Below, piece by piece: positions 1 to 5,132 of a stretch of 8,202 bases of DNA (position 1 is the first letter of the stretch; every line of letters begins with the position of its first letter). The stretch is from Bacteroidales bacterium (GTDB lineage: Bacteria; Bacteroidota; Bacteroidia; Bacteroidales; JALTDM01). The stretch covers positions 1 through 8,202 of the forward strand of contig JALWKH010000021.1 of assembly GCA_026996635.1 (NCBI GenBank), in the 5' to 3' direction. A program made the position numbers and the translations under genes. The notes under the pieces are model-generated. The model searched no databases. It saw nothing but the letters and a program-made list of their open reading frames with translations, and had not been told where the DNA came from.

Positions 1-273
1 GTCTTTGGGAACAAGCCACAAAAAACCTGCAAGCACAATCAAATCAGGGTTTTCCCGTTTCAAAAATTCCAACACCTTGCCATTCTCATACAAATCCTTA
101 CGATCAAACAAAAAAACAGGTATGCCCAAGCTTTCAGACCTTTTTATTACAAATGCATCCGGCTTATTTACAGCAATATGCGTAACTTTATATTTGCCGG
201 ACTTTTCGCCGTATTTGGCTATATTTTCAGCATTTGTTCCACTCCCTGATGCAAAAACGATTACTTTTTTCAT
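1..273 (-). CDS. purN: Phosphoribosylglycinamide formyltransferase (GAR transformylase), N-terminal part, cut by window edge
   Basis: Transfers a formyl group from 10-formyltetrahydrofolate to glycinamide ribonucleotide, the third step of de novo purine synthesis, in the cytoplasm. The reading frame is open from the ATG at 273 to base 1 and gives 91 residues of a family that is usually about 190-210 long. The start MKKVIVFASGSGTNAENI carries the phosphate-binding SGSGTN loop (residues 9-14). A second strand follows (KVTHIAVNKPDAF), then GIPVFLFDRKD, and the segment DLIVLAGFLWLVP (about 77-89) matches the LAGfm..l core strand of the formyltransferase fold. The catalytic Asn-His-Asp residues lie mostly beyond the edge. 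The ATG at 273 gives the usual family N terminus directly before the first beta strand; there is no clear Shine-Dalgarno. The next gene upstream is the four-helix-bundle cassette. The identification is firm; only completeness is unknown. Confidence 0.93.
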   Translation of the reverse strand, partial: MKKVIVFASGSGTNAENIAKYGEKSGKYKVTHIAVNKPDAFVIKRSESLGIPVFLFDRKDLYENGKVLEFLKRENPDLIVLAGFLWLVPKD

Positions 274-308
274 TGAATATTATTTTGAATATAGAACATA
301 CAATATCA

Positions 309-332
309 AACATCGAACAACGAATTTAGAAT
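309..332 (+). repeat. Left arm of inverted repeat flanking the four-helix gene
   Basis: This 24-base arm begins AACATCGAACAACGAA and ends TTTAGAAT. Its reverse complement recurs at 721-751: ATTCTAAA, a 7-base insert, TTCGTT, then TCGATGTT, with only a small mismatch/indel between the last two blocks. The arm starts 36 bp upstream of the purN start codon and ends 14 bp past the restored stop of the four-helix gene. It also matches a copy near 1954-1982 in the same orientation (22 of 29 positions for 309-337, ungapped), so it belongs to a dispersed repeat family. Confidence 0.7.
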
Positions 333-346
333 GTTAAGTAACTAAC

Positions 347-423
347 TTATTTTTTATCAATATTCTTTTTTGCTGTATCAATACTTTTAACAAAAATAGA
401 AATTAATTCATCTGTTTCATTTT
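347..423 (-). pseudogene. Out-of-frame C-terminal remnant of the four-helix-bundle gene
   Basis: Read one frame over from the upstream ORF, this stretch encodes NETDELISIFVKSIDTAK and six further residues, then TAA (347-349). That is the typical last helix of the S23/four-helix family. Joining it to residue Lys97 of the upstream frame needs a single added A in an A5 run and restores a 121-residue protein of normal family length. The clean reading of a family-typical helix right up to a stop codon is strong evidence that the indel is recent, or is a homopolymer error in the sequence. Confidence 0.8.
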
Positions 424-711
424 TGCTTTTGTAATTTTAGAAAAATCTCGATATAATCCTGTTCTTTCAATAATCTTCAAACAAATGTATGTTTCTCTTA
501 ATTCTTTCAAAACAATTTTCATTTTATGAACAAAATCCTTTCTTGACTCTCCGCTTTGTGCTTCACCGTAGTTTAATGCTGCAGAAGTACTTGATCGAAT
601 TATTTGCTTGGACAAATGATTAGCCGCATAATTATTTTCCATTTTATTTGTAATTTCCAAGATTAAGACAGAAAAGTCTATTAGTCGTTCTTCCAGATCA
701 TATTTTTTCAT
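403..711 (-). CDS. Four-helix-bundle protein of the S23 / 23S rRNA intervening-sequence (IVS) family, 3' end frameshifted
   Basis: The frame reads 102 residues beginning MKKYDLEERLIDFSVLILEI. It carries the family hallmarks: SKQIIRSSTSAALNYGEAQ (about 34-52), ESRKDFVHKMKIVLKELRE (55-73) and TYICLKIIERTGLY (74-87). In this family (Pfam 23S_rRNA_IVP type) such proteins form a four-helix bundle; some are encoded inside intervening sequences of 23S rRNA, and a relative (Avd) serves diversity-generating retroelements. The function of the stand-alone Bacteroidota copies is unknown. Relatives are near 120 residues. Here the frame stops early, and the expected last helix is found one frame over: one extra A in the A5 run (plus-strand T5, 420-424) gives a 121-residue protein ending at 347. 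The gene is AT-rich and sits between inverted repeats, so it looks like a passenger cassette between purN and the surE group. The family call is firm. Whether the frameshift is real, a sequencing error or bypassed by slippage is open. Confidence 0.85.
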   Translation of the reverse strand: MKKYDLEERLIDFSVLILEITNKMENNYAANHLSKQIIRSSTSAALNYGEAQSGESRKDFVHKMKIVLKELRETYICLKIIERTGLYRDFSKITKAKMKQMN

Positions 712-720
712 ACAATCCCA

Positions 721-751
721 ATTCTAAAATCATTATTCGTTAATCGATGTT
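721..751 (+). repeat. Right arm of inverted repeat flanking the four-helix gene
   Basis: This arm is the inverted counterpart of 309-332: ATTCTAAA at 721-728, an inserted ATCATTA, TTCGTT at 736-741, and TCGATGTT at 744-751. It lies between the start codon of the four-helix gene (711) and the 3' end of the membrane-protein gene (769). Read on the minus strand from 759 to 728 it also matches 1953-1984 at 23 of 32 positions without gaps. Any transcript covering 309-751 could pair the two arms and place the ORF in the loop. Confidence 0.7.
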
Positions 752-768
752 CGGTGTTCAAGGTTTTA

Positions 769-1101
769 TTATTGCACAAAAAACTTATACGCCACCACAA
801 TAAGCGTGTATGTGAAAATTGCCCCCAAAGCACCTCGGGCTCCTCTCAGCCTGTTGCTCCAAATGAACAGGAAAAACACCAATCCGTCGGGGATAGCGGC
901 AAGACTTACCAATGCCGAAAAAACCGTAGCTTCTACAAATGTGTGATAAAAATATGAAAAACTAACAGCACTCCACCTTGCCAAATAAAATACATAAATA
1001 GTAATCATCGGCACAATCATGCCTACAACATAACCGAATAAAAACGAGTTGATAAACGATTTCGGTTTAGGTTTAGCATTGGCATTAGAAAATTGAAACA
1101 T
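769..1101 (-). CDS. Small inner-membrane protein of unknown function, three predicted helices
   Basis: I do not recognise the family. The 110-residue protein has a basic N-terminal stretch (K10, K12, K14) and hydrophobic segments at about 17-40, 56-81 (with a Pro-Asp kink at 71-72) and 91-108. A positive cytoplasmic loop, WSNRLRGARG, lies between helices 2 and 3. By the positive-inside rule this suggests an N-in/C-out inner-membrane protein. There is no signal peptide cleavage site and no obvious catalytic motif. The start ATG (1099-1101) lies inside the 3' end of surE, a 17-bp overlap in another frame, so the two genes are very likely co-transcribed and possibly translationally coupled. The overlap and the strict alternation of hydrophobic blocks and charged loops support a real gene. 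A link to SurE function is only suggested by the arrangement. Confidence 0.75.
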   Translation of the reverse strand: MFQFSNANAKPKPKSFINSFLFGYVVGMIVPMITIYVFYLARWSAVSFSYFYHTFVEATVFSALVSLAAIPDGLVFFLFIWSNRLRGARGALGAIFTYTLIVVAYKFFVQ

Positions 1102-1852
1102 CTTTCAGCTTTTTTAATTTATCGTGATTTGTCAAATCCCTAGAAAGCGGCACAACTGCAACATATCCGTTTTTCAATGCCCATTCGTCAGTATCTTCAG
1201 CCTCATCTTCAAAATTTACGAAACTGCCTGTCATCAAATAGCGTATTTCTCCGTCAATTTCCTGTTCCAAAAATTCCTCTTGCCACTTTCCTATAGTTTG
1301 GCGGCACAGTTTTATGCCTTTTATTTCGTTTTCGGGCAAATAAGGAATGTTTACATTCAAGCAAACATCACTTTTGTCTTCCAAAGCAAATACCCATTCA
1401 AACACTTTACGGGCATATTTTTCAGCAGCCGCAAAATCGGCATCTTCCAAATGGGTAAGCAAAGAAAAAGCAATGGACGGAATTTCGTGGAAACAGCCTT
1501 CTATCACCGCCCCGACCGTTCCGGAATAATAAGCACTTATTGAGGAATTAGACCCGTGGTTTATGCCAGATACCAAAAAATCGGGTTTTCGGTCGAGAAG
1601 TTTATTGAAAGCGAGTTTTACACTGTCTGTCGGCGTACCGTCGGTTACATAAAATTTGAGTCCGTGTTCGTCTTTGATCTTTTTCACCTGCAACGGGCGG
1701 GTAAAAGTAATTGCCTGGCTCTGACCCGATTGTCCTTGCTCCGGCACGCACACAAACAAATCCCCGTATGGCTTTAACATATTTATAACTGTAGCCAATC
1801 CTTTGGAATAAGCCCCGTCGTCGTTTGCTATAAGAATTAATGGTTTTTGCAT
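1085..1852 (-). CDS. surE: 5'/3'-nucleotidase SurE
   Basis: SurE is a metal-dependent phosphatase that removes phosphate from nucleoside 5'- and 3'-monophosphates (and short polyphosphate in some species). It is cytoplasmic and linked to stationary-phase survival. The 255-residue product has the normal family length and order: N-terminal LILIANDDG (residues 5-13) with the Asp11-Asp12 metal ligands; VCVPEQGQSGQSQAIT with Ser42 in the position of the family Ser ligand; YVTDGTPTDSV (68-78), the substrate-side loop; and FLVSGINHGSN (92-102) with Asn98 as the fourth metal ligand. AYYSGTVGAVIEG (106-118) is the conserved dimer/active-site segment. All active-site residues look intact. The ATG at 1852 starts just before the first beta strand, and a -7-like TATATTTG lies 21 bp upstream. 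The 3' end overlaps the small membrane-protein gene by 17 bp. Confidence 0.96.
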   Translation of the reverse strand: MQKPLILIANDDGAYSKGLATVINMLKPYGDLFVCVPEQGQSGQSQAITFTRPLQVKKIKDEHGLKFYVTDGTPTDSVKLAFNKLLDRKPDFLVSGINHGSNSSISAYYSGTVGAVIEGCFHEIPSIAFSLLTHLEDADFAAAEKYARKVFEWVFALEDKSDVCLNVNIPYLPENEIKGIKLCRQTIGKWQEEFLEQEIDGEIRYLMTGSFVNFEDEAEDTDEWALKNGYVAVVPLSRDLTNHDKLKKLKDVSIF

Positions 1853-1873
1853 TCAAAATCAGATTTATTGCTG

Positions 1874-1881
1874 CAAATATA
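1874..1881 (-). promoter_or_regulatory. Probable -7 promoter element of surE
   Basis: On the minus strand this reads TATATTTG, a full match to the Bacteroidota -7 consensus TAnnTTTG. It lies 21 bp before the surE start codon, so a transcript would have a leader of roughly 15 bases. A TTTG on the same strand occurs about 26 bp further upstream, which is too far for the usual 19-21 bp spacing, so the -33 box is not supported. Confidence 0.45.
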
Positions 1882-1952
1882 CGGAAAAATATCGGGCTCA
1901 CTTTTCGCAAATTCGCTAATTATTAAATTCATCAACCTGCCTTTTGATTTAT

Positions 1953-1984
1953 GAATATCGAACACAGAATAAAGAATGGTGAAT
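1953..1984 (+). repeat. Third copy of the dispersed repeat that flanks the four-helix gene
   Basis: The segment begins GAATATCGAACACAGAATAA and continues AGAATGGTGAAT. It matches 759 to 728 on the opposite strand at 23 of 32 positions without gaps, and its bases 1954-1982 match 309-337 at 22 of 29 positions. No ORF is associated with this copy, so it may be a solo remnant or simply a member of a genome-wide intergenic repeat family. Confidence 0.6.
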
Positions 1985-2094
1985 GATAAAAACTTTTTAA
2001 ACCAATATTCTAAGGCTACTGCACTACCCTCTCTCTACATACACATAACACAATCGTGCGGTAACACGGAGTACACGTTTTGTTCCAAACCAAG

Positions 2095-2200
2095 TCATTC
2101 CGAACAACGTTATTCCGAAAACGTCAACCTGAAAACGTCATTCTGAACTTGTTTCAAAATCTAAATGTTTCAGAATCTTTTCGTTTCAAGTTTTCTAATG
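2095..2200 (+). repeat. Degenerate tandem repeat, units of about 14-17 bp
   Basis: Successive units are TCATTCCGAACAACG (2095), TTATTCCGAAAACG (2110), TCAACCTGAAAACG (2124), TCATTCTGAACTTG (2138), TTTCAAAATCTAAATG (2152), TTTCAGAATCTTTTCG (2168) and TTTCAAGTTTTCTAATG (2184). The first four share a TCATTCYGAAAACG-like core and the last three a TTTCARAATCT-like core. Part of it (about 2138-2162) resembles the reverse complement of the hairpin at 2248-2268 and its flank. No function is evident. Confidence 0.55.
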
Positions 2201-2247
2201 TTTTCTGTCTCTCTCTTTTTTAAAAAAACGTAATTAACATTAAAAAG

Positions 2248-2268
2248 ATGCTGAAATAAATTCAGCAT
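2248..2268 (+). repeat. REP-like hairpin (8-bp perfect stem)
   Basis: ATGCTGAA (2248-2255), loop ATAAA, TTCAGCAT (2261-2268) forms a perfect 8-bp stem with a 5-base loop. There is no following T-run on the plus strand, and it lies upstream of a gene, so it is not a convincing terminator. Its reverse complement (TGCTGAATTTATTTCAGCATCT with flank) closely resembles TTCTGAACTTGTTTCAAAATCT at about 2141-2162. The two therefore appear to be oppositely oriented members of one REP-type family. Confidence 0.6.
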
Positions 2269-2389
2269 AAGGACGAATTAGGGAAAACAATAATAGAATT
2301 GTCAATTTAATAACCGCTACAAAACAATCTGAGATTAAACTGTTAGCCCATTAGCAAATTAAATAATTAACACATTTTTATAGTATTTG

Positions 2390-2397
2390 TATCTTTG
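2390..2397 (+). promoter_or_regulatory. Probable -7 promoter element of dapB
   Basis: TATCTTTG fully matches the Bacteroidota -7 consensus TAnnTTTG and lies 26 bp before the dapB ATG, predicting a leader of about 20 bases. No TTTG is found at the normal 19-21 bp spacing upstream, so the -33 box is weak or absent. Confidence 0.5.
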
Positions 2398-2423
2398 TAA
2401 TCAAAACCGGAAAATTACCCGCT

Positions 2424-3140
2424 ATGAAAATAATAATTATCGGATATGGAAGAATGGGCAAAGAAGTTGAAAAAGCCGCACTTGCCAGAGGACATCAAAT
2501 AATTGAAAAAATCGACATTGACAATAAAGATGCACTTACACCTGAATTCCTGCAAAAGGCTGATGTAGCAATAGAATTTACCACTCCCGAAAGTGCCCCC
2601 GAAAACTACATAAAATGCTTTGAAGCGGGTTTACCTGTTGTATCCGGCACTACCGGCTGGCTTGACAGCGAAGAAGAAATCAAGCAAATCTGCAAAGAAA
2701 AAAACGGAACATTCTTTTATGCTTCAAATTTTAGCTTGGGAGTAAACATTTTTTTCGAAGTGAACAAATTCCTTGCAAAACTTATGAACAAAATAAACCA
2801 ATACGACATTTCGGTAGAAGAAACACACCACATTCACAAGAAAGACAAACCGAGCGGAACAGCAATCACCATAGCACGCCAAATAATTGAAAACCACGAC
2901 AAATACAACACTTGGGAACTTGACGGCAATGGCAACGGCATACTACCCGTTCATTCCGAAAGAGAAGGAGAAGTAGTCGGTATCCACACGGTAAATTATG
3001 TTTCAAAAATTGATAAAATAAGTATTCGCCACGAAGCATTCAGCCGCGAAGGGTTTGCACAAGGTGCGGTAATAGCCGCAGAATTTGTAAAAGACCGAAA
3101 AGGCTGCTACACAATGGAAGATTTGCTTAGGATGCTTTAG
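2424..3140 (+). CDS. dapB: 4-hydroxy-tetrahydrodipicolinate reductase
   Basis: Reduces 4-hydroxy-tetrahydrodipicolinate with NAD(P)H in the diaminopimelate/lysine pathway, supplying lysine and the peptidoglycan cross-link precursor; cytoplasmic. The product is 238 residues, shorter than the roughly 270 of E. coli but, from memory, usual for Bacteroidota. The N-terminal Rossmann motif is IIIIGYGRMG (3-12). AIEFTTPES (49-57) and VSGTTGW (73-79) line the cofactor site. The catalytic segment VEETHHIHKKDKPSGTA (131-147) places the general-acid His at 135, the catalytic Lys at 139 and the substrate-binding Gly-Thr at 145-146. SEREGEVVGIHTV (178-190) and the C-terminal EAFSREGFAQGAV (204-216) complete the family pattern. 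The ATG at 2424 gives the exact Rossmann start and follows a -7-like element at 2390. It is the only plus-strand gene here, apparently monocistronic, and ends 6 bp from the end of folC. Confidence 0.96.
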   Translation: MKIIIIGYGRMGKEVEKAALARGHQIIEKIDIDNKDALTPEFLQKADVAIEFTTPESAPENYIKCFEAGLPVVSGTTGWLDSEEEIKQICKEKNGTFFYASNFSLGVNIFFEVNKFLAKLMNKINQYDISVEETHHIHKKDKPSGTAITIARQIIENHDKYNTWELDGNGNGILPVHSEREGEVVGIHTVNYVSKIDKISIRHEAFSREGFAQGAVIAAEFVKDRKGCYTMEDLLRML

Positions 3141-3146
3141 GCAGCA

Positions 3147-4445
3147 CTACACCACTTCCGCCACAACAAACGCACTGCCTGTAACAATTATCAAATCATC
3201 GGGCGTTGAGTCCGACAATGCGGCAGCAAGGGCTTCTTCTACATCCGCAATGGTCTTGTAAACATTCCTGCCGTTTGCTTTGAAAACTTCCGCAAGTTCG
3301 TTCGCATCTTTGGCACGCGGGATTTTGGCTTGAGTCAGGTAATAAAAAGCATCTTCGGGCAAAAGGCTCACAATCTTTTCAAGGTTTTTGTCATTAACAA
3401 AACCTGCAACAATCCTCAAATTGCGGTAAGGTATATTTTTCACGGATCTTGCCAACTGCATTATTGCAGCTTCGTTGTGGGCAATGTCGTAAACCACAGT
3501 GGGATTATACCTTGCAATCTGCCACCTTCCTTTTATTCCCGTATTGCCAACCACATTTCTTATTCCCGCATAAACGGCATCTTTGCTGACACCGATATTC
3601 CCTTTTCCATCAAAAGCTTCAACCGTCGCAAGCGTAGTTATAATATTTTTCCGCTGATACTCACCGAGTAAACCCGACTTTAATTCGGGGTAAACGAGTT
3701 CGCCCTTGTTATTTTTTACATTCATCACCAAAAACTTGCCCGGGTCTTCCATCAGGTAATCGATACAGTATTTATCTTCCGCCAAAATCAACTGTGCATC
3801 TTTATTCTTTGCAGCTTGTTCAAACACAGGAAAAGTCTCTTTGTGGTATTCACCGATTACAACAGGCGTGTTTTCTTTTATTATGCCGGCTTTTTCGCCA
3901 GCTATTTTGGCAAGTGTATCTCCTAGAAATTCCGAATGGTCAAAACTTATATTTGTTATCACCGAAACTTCGGGCATAATCACATTGGTAGAGTCCAACC
4001 TGCCGCCCATTCCCGTTTCAATCACGGCAATGTCAGTCTGTTTTTCTTTGAAATAAACAAAAGCCATAAGCACCGTAAGTTCAAAAAACGAAGGATTTAC
4101 TTTTTCAATAATCATCTTGGACGACTCAACGAAATCAACCACAAAATCTTTTTCTATCTCAACTCCGTTGATTTTTATCCTCTCGCGGTAATCTTTCAAA
4201 TGCGGAGATGTATAAAGCCCTGTTTTGTAGCCTTGCTCCTGCAATATGGAAGCCAAAAAGTGCGAAACCGAGCCCTTACCGTTTGTTCCTGCAATGTGCA
4301 CCGACAAAAAGTCCTCGTGCGGATGTCCGTAAAACTTGTCAAGTTCCAATGTGTTGCCCAAATCCTTTTTGTATGCTGCCTTGCCTACACGCTGATACAT
4401 AGGCAGCATAGAAAACAAATACCGCAAAGTTTCTTCGTAAGTCAT
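3147..4445 (-). CDS. folC: Bifunctional folylpolyglutamate synthase / dihydrofolate synthase
   Basis: A Mur-ligase-family enzyme that uses ATP to join glutamate to dihydropteroate and/or to add further glutamates to folates; cytoplasmic. The 432 residues have normal length. Visible features are the P-loop HIAGTNGKGSV (50-60), the omega-loop-like TSPHLKDYRERIKING (79-94), VIETGMGGRLDSTN (141-154) with the Mg ligand Glu143, TNISFDHSEFLG (164-175) with His170, and GEKAGIIK (183-190) with Lys185 at the carbamylated-lysine position. In the C-terminal domain are KGRWQ (305-309), YDIAHN (319-324) and VTGSAFVVAEV (421-431). No key residue is missing. Whether it does both reactions cannot be read from sequence alone. 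The start ATG overlaps the lipB stop as ATGA, so it is the last gene of the arginase-fold/lipB/folC operon. Its stop is 6 bp from the dapB stop, tail to tail. Confidence 0.94.
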   Translation of the reverse strand: MTYEETLRYLFSMLPMYQRVGKAAYKKDLGNTLELDKFYGHPHEDFLSVHIAGTNGKGSVSHFLASILQEQGYKTGLYTSPHLKDYRERIKINGVEIEKDFVVDFVESSKMIIEKVNPSFFELTVLMAFVYFKEKQTDIAVIETGMGGRLDSTNVIMPEVSVITNISFDHSEFLGDTLAKIAGEKAGIIKENTPVVIGEYHKETFPVFEQAAKNKDAQLILAEDKYCIDYLMEDPGKFLVMNVKNNKGELVYPELKSGLLGEYQRKNIITTLATVEAFDGKGNIGVSKDAVYAGIRNVVGNTGIKGRWQIARYNPTVVYDIAHNEAAIMQLARSVKNIPYRNLRIVAGFVNDKNLEKIVSLLPEDAFYYLTQAKIPRAKDANELAEVFKANGRNVYKTIADVEEALAAALSDSTPDDLIIVTGSAFVVAEVV

Positions 4446-5131
4446 CTTTCAAGTTTATGCCCGAAAACTTTTTCAAATTCGTTTGCAAGTCCTTTTTTCA
4501 CTTCTTCAAAATCAAGCGGTTTGCCGAGTTCTTTAGACATTGAAGTAACGCCCTTGTCCTGAAATCCGCAAGGGTTTATGTAAGAAAAATAATTCAAGTC
4601 CGTGTTCACATTAAAAGCAAAACCGTGCATTGTTATCCACCGGCTCACCTTGACACCGATGGCACAAATTTTTCTTGCCCGCGGCGTTTCCGGGTCCAAC
4701 CACACTCCCGTAGCACCTTCAAGCCTGCCTGCCTTTATGCCGTATCCGTCCAAAAAACTGATAATTGTTTCCTCAATGGAATAAATGTAAGACTTCACGC
4801 CCAATCCGAACACTTCAAGGTCAATAATCGGATAACCAACAATTTGTCCGGGTCCGTGGTAAGTAATATCGCCTCCACGGTCTATGTGAAAATATTTTGC
4901 ACCTATTTTATTAAGAAAATTTTCGGGTATAAGAAGGTTTTCGTCGTGTCCGCTTTTGCCGAGTGTGTACACGTGCGGATGTTCGCAAAAAACAAGGTAA
5001 TTTATTTTGCTCTTTCTTTCGTCTGATGAATATTTGCTGTCTTTCACCTCGTTCCACAACTCCCGTTGCCTGTCCCAAGCATCGCCGTATTCTACCAATC
5101 CCCAATCTTGAAACTTCCAAATGGTATCCAT
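4442..5131 (-). CDS. lipB: Octanoyl-[ACP]:protein octanoyltransferase (lipoate biosynthesis)
   Basis: Moves the octanoyl chain from octanoyl-ACP to lipoyl domains of 2-oxoacid dehydrogenases or GcvH, the first committed step of lipoate synthesis; cytoplasmic. The 229 residues are typical in length. Key segments are CEHPHVYTLGKSG (49-61), the signature RGGDITYHGPGQIVGYPI (85-102) that shapes the acyl pocket, GATGVWLD (139-146), KICAIGVKVSRWITMHGFAFN (154-174) carrying the catalytic Lys161, and YINPCGF (184-190) with the nucleophile Cys188. The full catalytic dyad is present. The start ATG at 5131 leaves only one base after the upstream stop (TGA-T-ATG), and the 3' end overlaps folC as ATGA, so the three genes are almost certainly one transcript. 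It has no promoter of its own that I can see. Confidence 0.96.
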   Translation of the reverse strand: MDTIWKFQDWGLVEYGDAWDRQRELWNEVKDSKYSSDERKSKINYLVFCEHPHVYTLGKSGHDENLLIPENFLNKIGAKYFHIDRGGDITYHGPGQIVGYPIIDLEVFGLGVKSYIYSIEETIISFLDGYGIKAGRLEGATGVWLDPETPRARKICAIGVKVSRWITMHGFAFNVNTDLNYFSYINPCGFQDKGVTSMSKELGKPLDFEEVKKGLANEFEKVFGHKLER

Positions 5132-5132
5132 A

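Larger units (their letters stand above)
1853..2423. other. 571-bp divergent intergenic region rich in short repeats
   Basis: This non-coding stretch lies between the divergent starts of surE and dapB. From left to right it holds the surE -7 element, a dispersed-repeat copy (1953-1984), a stretch with no recognised feature (about 1990-2094), a degenerate tandem repeat (2095-2200), a REP-like hairpin (2248-2268), an ACCGCTACAAA box (2313-2323) that recurs upstream of the arginase-fold gene, and the dapB -7 element. No coding potential with family-like sequence was seen on either strand. Confidence 0.7.

Noticed and set aside
5..337. A 110-codon plus-strand open frame at the left edge
   Set aside because: It is antisense to purN, whose minus-strand frame has the SGSGTN loop and LAGF strand. 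The rest of this frame runs into the repeat arm.
1602..1910. A 102-codon minus-strand open frame overlapping surE
   Set aside because: It is a different frame of the surE coding strand with no family-like sequence; surE itself is complete and well supported.
2095..2200. CRISPR-like array
   Set aside because: Units are 14-17 bp, degenerate and contiguous, with no identical repeats of 25-40 bp and no unique spacers.
3936..4562. A 208-codon plus-strand open frame
   Set aside because: It lies antisense to folC and the lipB 3' end, both of which show full family motifs. Its translation has no recognisable domain and a composition typical of a reverse-strand shadow.
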